A DNA stretch of 31,865 nt from Prevotella sp. UBA4268. Lineage in GTDB: Bacteria; Bacteroidota; Bacteroidia; Bacteroidales; Bacteroidaceae. This document shows, in pieces, positions 1 to 5,409 of this stretch (within the stretch, counting starts at the first letter, position 1; the number at the start of each line of letters is the position of its first letter). Position numbers and translations under genes: made by a program. The notes beneath the pieces are model-generated. The model did no database searches. It was not told the DNA's origin and saw only the letters and a program-made list of their open reading frames with translations. The DNA lies in contig DGWC01000075.1 in the NCBI GenBank assembly GCA_002395135.1, positions 1 through 31,865 on the forward strand, read 5' to 3'.

Positions 1-359
1 GAGAAGATGCGCTCCGTGGTCTCGGTGAACTGCACTTGCGGAATGAGTCCAACCTGCTGGAACTTCATCTGCTGGAACTTCGCGGTGTCCTTTGCCATTT
101 GCAGTTGTAGTTCCATCAGCTTGCACAGCATGGAGTCAGCCCTCTCCACCGACTGCAGCGAGTTGTACATGTCGTACATCACCATCATCACGATTTCTCG
201 CTTCTCCTTTTGCTTCTTGTTGTTGTCAATGATGGCTGCCGTGCCGAAGGTGAGCACAATCGATACGGTGGTGGCGATGAGCGACAGCAGAAACTGCTTC
301 AGCGTAGCCATTCCGCTGCCCACCTTCAGGCTCTTGGGGGTGTGTAGCTTGATGTTCAT
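1..359 (-). CDS. Small membrane-anchored protein, C-terminus cut by window edge
   Basis: I do not recognise the family. The visible 119 residues start at an ATG (base 359) and show a short polar N-terminus, one hydrophobic segment at about residues 19-40 (LKQFLLSLIATTVSIVLTFG), then a charged stretch (NNKKQKEKREIV) and an amphipathic, possibly coiled-coil region rich in Met, Leu and Gln. The layout resembles the small Bacteroidetes membrane proteins that have one N-terminal helix followed by 'NN..K.K.REI' and a helical domain, but the resemblance is structural only. The start is supported by a TACATTTG -7 element 25 bases upstream. It is divergent from the nucleotidase pair across a repeat-rich spacer. 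The protein continues beyond base 1. Confidence 0.75.
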   Translation of the reverse strand, partial: MNIKLHTPKSLKVGSGMATLKQFLLSLIATTVSIVLTFGTAAIIDNNKKQKEKREIVMMVMYDMYNSLQSVERADSMLCKLMELQLQMAKDTAKFQQMKFQQVGLIPQVQFTETTERIF

Positions 360-383
360 AATTGCTTCGTCGTTTAGTATGCT

Positions 384-391
384 GCAAATGT
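384..391 (-). promoter_or_regulatory. -7 promoter element for the leftmost membrane protein gene
   Basis: On the minus strand this reads TACATTTG, which fits the Bacteroidetes -7 consensus TAnnTTTG and lies 25 bases before the ATG at 359. I see no convincing TTTG at the -33 position. Confidence 0.55.
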
Positions 392-458
392 ACATAAAAA
401 TCTTGAATTAAGAGCCGGTCTTGTGAAGATTTTCTTTTTTGCCACATTTTTATTACGC

Positions 459-546
459 CATTACCGGCATCTGGTAACTTCATTACCAATATGCGGTAGA
501 GGCATTACCACATTGCGGTAATGAGATTACCACATTGCGGTAACGA
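459..546. repeat. Four tandem 22-bp repeats with internal dyad symmetry
   Basis: Four head-to-tail units of exactly 22 bp lie at 459-480, 481-502, 503-524 and 525-546. Each begins (C/G)ATTACC and carries GGTA near its end, so most units contain the inverted pair TTACC...GGTAA. Units three and four share ATTACCACATTGCGGTAA. The array lies between two divergent genes and is not coding. The 22-bp period is close to two helical turns, which would suit cooperative binding of a dimeric protein on one DNA face. That role is an inference; a plain minisatellite is the alternative. Confidence 0.85.
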
Positions 547-552
547 CTCATA

Positions 553-578
553 GATCACAGGGACGGTTCCCCGTGATC
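553..578. repeat. Solo hairpin carrying the GGGACGGTTC motif
   Basis: GATCACAGGG and CCCCGTGATC are 10-base arms (nine pairs) around the loop ACGGTT. The motif GGGACGGTTC plus GATCAC is the same as in the terminal inverted repeats of the MITE-like elements at 4527 and 8559, so this looks like a relic or a solo palindrome of the same repeat family. Confidence 0.6.
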
Positions 579-643
579 TGATGCGTTTGCATAAGGAGCA
601 GAGCGCGCGGCTTGTGCTTTTTTAAATGAAAATGATGTTTTTA

Positions 644-675
644 TTTGCCCGTAAGCCATTTTTTTTGTATTTTTG
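644..675 (+). promoter_or_regulatory. Promoter of the 5'-nucleotidase C-domain gene
   Basis: TTTG at 644-647, a 20-base spacer and TATTTTTG at 668-675 match the Bacteroidetes -33/-7 consensus. The -7 element ends only four bases before the ATG at 680, so the transcript would be leaderless or nearly so. It also makes the in-frame ATG at 626 unlikely as a start, because that lies upstream of the promoter. Confidence 0.65.
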
Positions 676-679
676 CGGT

Positions 680-1444
680 ATGAATAACAAGAGTTTGATT
701 CTGGCAGCATTCATGGGAACAGCCATGATGGTTGCATCGTGCCGCTCCCACTACGAGATGAACGGCATAGAGCGAAGCAGGATTCTCGTTGACAAGCGAT
801 ACAAGGCCGACGCTGAAGCAGAAGCGTTTCTCGCTCCGTTCAAGCAGAGAGTAGACAGCGTGATGTCGCCCGTGGTGGGCGAGATTGCGCGCTATATGGC
901 GGCACAGCGCCCAGAGAGCGAACTGTCGAACCTGCTGGCCGACATCCTGGTGTGGGGCGGAAAGGCATACGGCGAGAAGCCCGTGTTCGGTGTGTATAAC
1001 ATGGGCGGCATCCGCGCAGCATTCGCCAAAGGGAAGGTTACCTATGGCGACGTGCTTGAAGTGGCCCCGTTTGAAAACAAGATTTGCTTCTTCACGATGA
1101 CGGGCGAGAAGGTATTGCAGTTGTTCGGCGAAATGGCAACCACGGGCGGCGAGGCAGTAAGCAGCGGCGTGAAACTGGTGTTCAGCAAGGACAAGAAACT
1201 GAAGTCTGCCCTGCTCCACGGCCAGGAAATCGACCCGAAGGCCCAATACCGGGTGGTGAGCATCGACTATCTGGCACAGGGCAACGACAAGATGGAGGCT
1301 TTCAAGGCGAAGACCGACGTGAACTCTCCGCAGGAAGATAGCAACAACGTGAGGTATATCATCATGGATTATTTCCGGGAGCAGGCCGCCAAGGGCATCG
1401 TGGTGGACAGCCGCATCGAGGGAAGAATCACCATTGAAGACTGA
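680..1444 (+). CDS. 5'-nucleotidase C-terminal domain lipoprotein
   Basis: The 254-residue product matches the C-terminal, substrate-specificity domain of UshA-type 5'-nucleotidases: NMGGIRAAF (NxGGIR motif), then GDVLEVAPFENK and SIDYLAQGNDKMEAF. The catalytic metallophosphatase domain is absent and is encoded by the next gene. The start at 680 gives a lipoprotein signal peptide ending in VASC with Cys21 as the lipidation site, so the protein should sit on the periplasmic side of a membrane. An upstream in-frame ATG at 626 would hide this signal behind 18 odd residues. Together the two products would make one nucleotide or sugar-nucleotide hydrolase; that they associate is inferred from domain complementarity and adjacency. 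Confidence 0.9.
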   Translation: MNNKSLILAAFMGTAMMVASCRSHYEMNGIERSRILVDKRYKADAEAEAFLAPFKQRVDSVMSPVVGEIARYMAAQRPESELSNLLADILVWGGKAYGEKPVFGVYNMGGIRAAFAKGKVTYGDVLEVAPFENKICFFTMTGEKVLQLFGEMATTGGEAVSSGVKLVFSKDKKLKSALLHGQEIDPKAQYRVVSIDYLAQGNDKMEAFKAKTDVNSPQEDSNNVRYIIMDYFREQAAKGIVVDSRIEGRITIED

Positions 1445-1486
1445 TGATGAGCACCCGCGAGATTTGTTTATTTTGACTAATTGACA

Positions 1487-2368
1487 ATGAAGAGAACGAC
1501 CATGAACAGACGTACAACGATAGAGAAGGCCGTGAGGACGGCAGCAATCATAGTATTATTCGCCGTGTCGGCAGCCGCCTACGGACAAGACCGCCAACTG
1601 GTGGTGCTGCACACCAACGACACGCACAGCACCATTTTGCCACTGAGTCCGAACCTGGCCGACACCATGAGGGCCGACCGCGGGGGATTCCTGCGCAGAA
1701 TCAGCATGCTGAAGGAAGAACGCAGGCAGCATCCCGACCTGCTGCTCTTCGACAGCGGCGACTTCTCTCAGGGCTCGCCTTATTATTCGATGTACAAGGG
1801 CGAGGTGGAAGCGGAACTGATGAACCGAATGGGCTATGATGCCGGAACCATTGGCAACCACGAATTCGACTTCGGACTGGAGACGATGGCGGATGTGTTT
1901 GGCAGACTGAACTTCCCGATTGTATGTTCCAACTATGATTTCAGGGGAACGGTGGTGGAAGGAAAGGTGAAAGACTACGTGATACTGAAACGCAACGGAC
2001 TGAAGGTAGGCGTGTTCGGACTGGCACCGAAACTGTCGGGACTGGTGGCCAACGACAACTGCGTGGGCGTAACCTATCAGGATCCGATAGCAGAAGCCCA
2101 GCGCGTGGTGGGCATTCTGCAGAAAAAGAAATGCGATGTCATCATCCTTCTGTCGCACCTGGGATGGAACTCTGCCAACGGTGCCAACGACCAGCAGTTG
2201 ATTGCCGCCACAAGGGGCATCGACTTGGTGCTCGGCGGCCATTCGCATACGTTCTTCAAAGAACTGCAATACGTGAAGAACCTGGACGGCAAGATGATTC
2301 CTGTTGACCAAAACGGCAAGCACGCCATCTTCGTGGGCAAGATGGTGCTCGACTTTAAAAAGAAATAA
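1487..2368 (+). CDS. Secreted metallophosphatase, catalytic half of a split 5'-nucleotidase
   Basis: This 293-residue protein is a calcineurin-like metallophosphoesterase. All blocks of the dinuclear metal site are present: TNDTHS (Asp45, His47), SGDF (Asp92), GNHEFD (Asn124, His125), LLSHLG (His224) and GGHSHT (His252, His254). Residues 1-34 form a signal peptide with a long basic region and AYGQ at its end, so it acts in the periplasm or at the surface. The ATG at 1487 is preferred over a TTG at 1481; the ATG at 1502 is also possible. In UshA the two domains are one chain of about 550 residues; here they are separate genes 42 bases apart, with the C-terminal domain first. Both are probably one transcription unit. 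Confidence 0.92.
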   Translation: MKRTTMNRRTTIEKAVRTAAIIVLFAVSAAAYGQDRQLVVLHTNDTHSTILPLSPNLADTMRADRGGFLRRISMLKEERRQHPDLLLFDSGDFSQGSPYYSMYKGEVEAELMNRMGYDAGTIGNHEFDFGLETMADVFGRLNFPIVCSNYDFRGTVVEGKVKDYVILKRNGLKVGVFGLAPKLSGLVANDNCVGVTYQDPIAEAQRVVGILQKKKCDVIILLSHLGWNSANGANDQQLIAATRGIDLVLGGHSHTFFKELQYVKNLDGKMIPVDQNGKHAIFVGKMVLDFKKK

Positions 2369-2406
2369 ACGGGCTTCTATTTGACATGCCTACAGCACAT
2401 CCCTGT

Positions 2407-2457
2407 CATTGGCCGCCTCTCTATTCAAAATAGAAGGTGAGGCCAATGATTTTTGTT
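2407..2457 (+). terminator. Hairpin terminator after the nucleotidase pair
   Basis: CATTGGCC (2407-2414) pairs with GGCCAATG (2441-2448) and is followed by ATTTTTGTTTG, a plausible Rho-independent terminator for plus-strand transcripts. The downstream part lies inside the 3' end of the convergent porT gene. Confidence 0.55.
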
Positions 2458-3167
2458 TGCGCCTTCCTGACACTCTGTGAATACATCATCATGTTCTTGT
2501 CCTTGAGTTCATTGGGGTGCTTACTGTCAAGGGCATCGATGAGACTGTAGCCGAACTTCAGTTCTGGACGGAGTTTGAAGAAGGGAAGATAAAAGTCGCA
2601 GCCGATGCCTAACTCCAGATAGCAGTCGAACTTTTTAAGCCGAAGCACATCCTCGCTCTTTCCAGAAAGATTGAACATGGGATTGAGACCGGCCAGCACG
2701 TAAGGGCGATGGTTGTTGAAACGCTTGGCGGCAAAGATGAGGTTGCAGTCGGAAGAAATGTATACCGACTTCATCTCCTGCTGCAATTCCAGAGGCTGGC
2801 CGTCGCCCAGCACATCGGTGAAATTATGAAACGTGAGATGGCGCGTGCCGAAATACATGGAGGGTGCCACGCGGAATGCAAGACAGGAACTGAGGCGCAG
2901 TTCGCCAAGCACGCCCACGGTGAACCCGGCATCCCAGCGGTCCTGGTCGCACGAAATGACTTTCTCTACCACGGTTCCATCCTCATTAGTGAGTATCTGC
3001 GGCCCGGCATTCACAAATTCTATGTCTTGCAGATGGGTACCTACAAACACGCCGAAATGGAACGGACGCAAATCGGTATAAGGACGGTTCTCCACCGTGC
3101 GTTCCTGCGAATACACGTAAGTAAGGGAAGCCAGACTTGCCAATATAATGAGGACTATTCTTTTCAT
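2421..3167 (-). CDS. porT: PorT-family outer membrane protein, type IX secretion system
   Basis: The 248-residue product has a signal peptide (residues 1-20, ending VYSQ) and a small beta-barrel pattern. It carries the blocks I associate with PorT: RPFHFGVFVGTHLQDIEF near the N-terminus, GFTVGVLGELRLSSCLAFR, RPYVLAGLNPMFNL, FDCYLELGIGCDFYLPFFK and a C-terminal strand ending in Phe-Glu. PorT is an outer membrane protein required for secretion of cargo with C-terminal sorting domains in Porphyromonas and relatives. Its presence fits the T9SS-sorted protein at 15972-16406. It is a single gene here, as usual in Bacteroidetes. A generic outer membrane beta-barrel protein is the alternative. Confidence 0.82.
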   Translation of the reverse strand: MKRIVLIILASLASLTYVYSQERTVENRPYTDLRPFHFGVFVGTHLQDIEFVNAGPQILTNEDGTVVEKVISCDQDRWDAGFTVGVLGELRLSSCLAFRVAPSMYFGTRHLTFHNFTDVLGDGQPLELQQEMKSVYISSDCNLIFAAKRFNNHRPYVLAGLNPMFNLSGKSEDVLRLKKFDCYLELGIGCDFYLPFFKLRPELKFGYSLIDALDSKHPNELKDKNMMMYSQSVRKAQTKIIGLTFYFE

Positions 3168-3183
3168 TAAAAATATAACGCTA

Positions 3184-3288
3184 ATACCTATTTAATATTG
3201 TGTGAACGGCGGAAATCGTTGATTCGATACCTACTTGTATGCAAATAAAAGTTAAAGTCACAAAAATTAAATACCTAAAAATAGGTAT
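3184..3288. promoter_or_regulatory. ATACCTA operator-like sites upstream of the ferredoxin gene
   Basis: ATACCTA occurs at 3184-3190, 3227-3233 and 3271-3277. The last is half of a perfect palindrome, ATACCTA-AAAA-TAGGTAT (3271-3288). The palindrome ends 16 bases before the ferredoxin -7 element and so covers the expected -33 region, a good position for a repressor or activator site. The binding protein is unknown. The sites also lie 17-121 bases upstream of porT, so both divergent genes could be controlled. Confidence 0.55.
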
Positions 3289-3304
3289 ATCCGAAATAAA
3301 TTTC

Positions 3305-3312
3305 TACCTTTG
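3305..3312 (+). promoter_or_regulatory. -7 promoter element of the ferredoxin gene
   Basis: TACCTTTG matches TAnnTTTG and lies 54 bases before the ATG at 3367. The -33 region is occupied by the ATACCTA palindrome instead of a clear TTTG. Confidence 0.65.
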
Positions 3313-3366
3313 CACCACATCAACAAATGAGTATTAACATTAATAACAAATTAAAGAATAAAGATT

Positions 3367-3537
3367 ATGGCATACGTAATTGGTGAAGACTGCATTGCTT
3401 GCGGTACATGTATTGATGAATGTCCGGTAGAGGCTATCTCTGAGGGCGAGCGTTATTCAATTGATCCAGATGCTTGCACTGAGTGTGGAACATGCGCCAG
3501 TGTTTGTCCTTCTGAGGCAATTTCACTTCCTGAGTAA
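3367..3537 (+). CDS. 2[4Fe-4S] bacterial-type ferredoxin
   Basis: A 56-residue protein with two copies of CxxCxxCxxxCP: Cys9, 12, 15 and 19, and Cys37, 40, 43 and 47. This is the classical clostridial-type arrangement carrying two [4Fe-4S] clusters in a small cytoplasmic electron carrier, probably serving pyruvate:ferredoxin oxidoreductase and other anaerobic redox enzymes. The length equals the family norm and both motifs are complete. The gene stands alone: a strong -7 element and palindromic operator-like site lie upstream and a strong terminator directly downstream, so it is a one-gene unit under its own control. Confidence 0.97.
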   Translation: MAYVIGEDCIACGTCIDECPVEAISEGERYSIDPDACTECGTCASVCPSEAISLPE

Positions 3538-3561
3538 TTAAGCAGTTCAGCAGAAAGTTAC

Positions 3562-3597
3562 AAGCGGCACCCACACAGGTGCCGCTTTTGTTGTTTT
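3562..3597 (+). terminator. Rho-independent terminator of the ferredoxin gene
   Basis: AAGCGGCACC (3562-3571) pairs perfectly with GGTGCCGCTT (3578-3587) around the loop CACACA, followed by TTTGTTGTTTT. It marks the left end of the housekeeping block; the accessory island begins just beyond it. Confidence 0.9.
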
Positions 3598-3635
3598 CAT
3601 GATAATCAAATTACAGGTATTCTATAAGATTTCTA

Positions 3636-4022
3636 TTATTTTAATACAAATAGTATACACATTAAATTGAAGAGGACAAATGTACCCAAAACAAAAATGG
3701 CAACCAACCAGCCATTCCGCTTTCTATGTGGCTCGTTCTTATATCGTTTTTCCAATTTATTGAATAATTCCATTTTATGCTTTTCCGATATGAAGAACGT
3801 GCGTACATATAAGAGAATAAAAGGGATAGCCATTAGAACAAAGGCGGACTTTGTTAATTCTCTGTTTAACACATACGAAATAGGCACAGCCAGCGAATAG
3901 GAAATAAACATAAAAGAAGTGTACAGGATATAATACCCCCAGTCCAAAAAATCCCAGTCATTAAATGATCGGTATGCCTGGGCAATCCTATAGTAACAAT
4001 AATAGAATAACGTTTTCATCAT
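3636..4022 (-). CDS. Small multi-spanning membrane protein, paralogue of its upstream neighbour
   Basis: I do not recognise this 128-residue protein. It has hydrophobic segments at about residues 30-52, 58-76 and 105-126, and a charged cytoplasmic-looking loop between the last two ending PHRKRNGW. The neighbouring gene at 4065-4511 has the same layout and a matching loop (KHRKIKGW) before its last helix, so the two are diverged paralogues. They lie at the downstream end of the Rhs island, where small immunity proteins usually are; membrane immunity proteins guard against pore-forming or membrane-targeted toxins. An orphan immunity role is an inference. ATG codons at 4022 and 4019 are both possible starts. 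The base composition is AT-rich. Confidence 0.7.
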   Translation of the reverse strand: MMKTLFYYCYYRIAQAYRSFNDWDFLDWGYYILYTSFMFISYSLAVPISYVLNRELTKSAFVLMAIPFILLYVRTFFISEKHKMELFNKLEKRYKNEPHRKRNGWLVAIFVLGTFVLFNLMCILFVLK

Positions 4023-4064
4023 GATTAATTATTATATTTGAAAGGCCTGTCCCGCCGATTTCCG

Positions 4065-4511
4065 CTATAGATTCAAACGACTGTCGGATAAATTGAAATA
4101 CCTCAACCAATCGGGAATGTAGAGATTCACCTCATCCCTGAAAAGATAGCACAATACAAAAGGTATTAGCATAGAGATGATGATATATATAACCACTCCC
4201 CATCCTTTGATCTTCCTGTGCTTTTCTTTCTTATATTTCTTAGCAACACGGTTATATCTCTCCACCGTATATACATGAATGTCATAATAAATCATAAGTA
4301 AGATGGCGGTGACTACGGGATATAGCACATTGCACTCACATTTGGCAAGTATACTCCACAAAACACATAGGCTGAGGATATGAAACAAGTGCGTTACGCC
4401 AACGGCTGTTGATGCGCCAAATGCGAAATCCGCATAGACTATCGGATGCTGCTTGTAAAAGCAGCATGCCCTATAAAAGAAGTAGTCGCAAAAACCAATT
4501 AAAAACTTCAT
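4065..4511 (-). CDS. Small multi-spanning membrane protein, paralogue of the downstream gene
   Basis: A 148-residue protein of unknown family with hydrophobic segments near residues 35-55, 62-82 and 114-132. The loop before the last helix (KKYKKEKHRKIKGW) matches the equivalent loop of the next gene. I chose the ATG at 4511 (MKFLIGF) over a TTG at 4526, because the longer form would run up to the edge of the MITE-like element. The gene begins 15 bases after that element, whose internal promoter (4668-4699) points straight at it and is the only good promoter nearby. It is therefore a candidate for expression from a repeat-borne promoter. It may be an orphan immunity gene. Confidence 0.7.
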   Translation of the reverse strand: MKFLIGFCDYFFYRACCFYKQHPIVYADFAFGASTAVGVTHLFHILSLCVLWSILAKCECNVLYPVVTAILLMIYYDIHVYTVERYNRVAKKYKKEKHRKIKGWGVVIYIIISMLIPFVLCYLFRDEVNLYIPDWLRYFNLSDSRLNL

Positions 4512-4578
4512 CCTCTTTATAATCAAGGGACGGTTCTGTGATCATTTTGTTTTTTATGAGCAGCTCCAAATGAAAGGT

Positions 4579-4635
4579 CTACAAGCATTGACGTATTGCG
4601 GATTTTCGCTTTTCTTTTGTTGTCTCCATAGTCAT
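4579..4635 (-). other. 18-codon ORF inside MITE copy 1
   Basis: ATG at 4635 opens MTMETTKEKRKSAIRQCL and stops at TAG. It follows the element's promoter by about 30 bases and is intact in copy 2 with a single residue change (E to V). It may be the leftover N-terminus of a gene lost when a larger element was reduced; translation is unproven. Confidence 0.3.
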
Positions 4636-4667
4636 ACATATATATTAGCCATATTGTTTTTCGATTA

Positions 4668-4699
4668 CAAAGTTACTGACTTGTTCTCAAACTTCCAAA
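4668..4699 (-). promoter_or_regulatory. Outward promoter in MITE copy 1
   Basis: On the minus strand: TTTG (4699-4696), a 20-base spacer and TAACTTTG (4675-4668). Both boxes and the spacing fit the Bacteroidetes consensus. It points at the membrane protein gene starting at 4511. Confidence 0.65.
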
Positions 4700-4749
4700 T
4701 AATAGCCGATTAAAATGATCACGGAACCGTCCCCTGGTCAATCTTCTGG

Positions 4750-5409
4750 TCAAGCTGCTGATTCATCTGGTAGTCCATACAAGGACTCTCTATAAACTGG
4801 CGGTAAATACTTATAGAAATCATTAGAATAATCAACCTCTTCATGAAAGATATGATTGATCTTTTCTTCTGCAATTCCCGAAAAACCATAAACATCGCAT
4901 GGACAATCAAATTCATTATCTGTGAATCTTCCCCAAACTCCACTTCCTCCAAACAGGAAATATTGTTCATAAGGCATTCGGAGCAAATAGTCTGACAACA
5001 TTCCCCCACTATTCATCTCCTCCCACGACACGTCGACGGGAAATTTCAAAATTAAAGGCTGCTCTAATTTTCCATTATAGTCATTCTGAATAATGTAAAA
5101 GCATCTTTCTTCTAATAAATGAAGTATCTCTACGAATATTGAAAAATCAGGCTTGTTAAACAAACAACCGCTTAAAACAGTCTTCAGGCTATAGCCAGTA
5201 TGGAATACCTCATGGGGGAGACCGTCTGTTGGAATGTGAAAAATCCGACTTTGCAAGAGTTTAATACTCTGAATCTCATTATCACTGCGAATGGAATACT
5301 TATCTAAGAACTCCAATGCCCTTCTTTTCGACATGCCAATGCTTTCTTGCTTTTCGGAAAACATCGGATACATTGTTGAACAACGTTCTATAATTCTTTT
5401 GTATTTCAT
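4750..5409 (-). CDS. Presumed immunity protein for the mini-Rhs toxin
   Basis: This 219-residue protein has no signal peptide or membrane helix and matches no family I recognise. Its start overlaps the stop of the mini-Rhs gene by four bases (ATGA-type overlap), the normal arrangement for a toxin tip and its cognate immunity gene, with translational coupling. The sequence is mixed alpha/beta with aromatic-rich stretches (FPVDVSWEEMNSGG, YLPPVYRESLYG) and is AT-rich compared with the Rhs core. The function is inferred purely from position. Its stop codon lies 17 bases from the MITE-like element, as close to that repeat as the main Rhs immunity gene is to its own copy. Confidence 0.75.
   Translation of the reverse strand: MKYKRIIERCSTMYPMFSEKQESIGMSKRRALEFLDKYSIRSDNEIQSIKLLQSRIFHIPTDGLPHEVFHTGYSLKTVLSGCLFNKPDFSIFVEILHLLEERCFYIIQNDYNGKLEQPLILKFPVDVSWEEMNSGGMLSDYLLRMPYEQYFLFGGSGVWGRFTDNEFDCPCDVYGFSGIAEEKINHIFHEEVDYSNDFYKYLPPVYRESLYGLPDESAA

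Larger units (their letters stand above)
4527..4733. mobile_element. MITE-like element, copy 1 (207 bp)
   Basis: The ends are 22-base inverted repeats: GGGACGGTTCTGTGATC plus ATTTT at 4527-4548 and its complement at 4712-4733, with one mismatch (CACGG for CACAG). It is about 96% identical to the copy at 8559-8767 (eight substitutions and a two-base indel that I counted by eye) and has the same orientation. Both copies share flanking bases, TTATAATCAA on the left and CTGGTCA on the right. It encodes no transposase. It carries a minus-strand promoter and an 18-codon ORF. The size, inverted ends and lack of coding capacity fit a non-autonomous element or a REP/BIME-type repeat; I see no obvious target duplication. 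Confidence 0.8.

Noticed and set aside
226..489. Minus-strand frame of 87 codons across the left promoter region
   Set aside because: It overlaps the membrane protein gene in another frame, reads through the -7 element and enters the tandem repeat. The frame starting at 359 has a proper membrane helix and promoter.
459..546. Possible CRISPR array
   Set aside because: Units are directly adjacent with no spacers, only 22 bp long, and no cas genes are nearby.
4527..4733. Complete insertion sequence
   Set aside because: At 207 bp with only an 18-codon frame it cannot encode a transposase, so it is treated as a non-autonomous element.
4719..5009. Minus-strand frame of 96 codons inside the mini-Rhs immunity gene
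   Set aside because: It runs in another frame within the immunity gene and into the MITE; no start signal or domain supports it.
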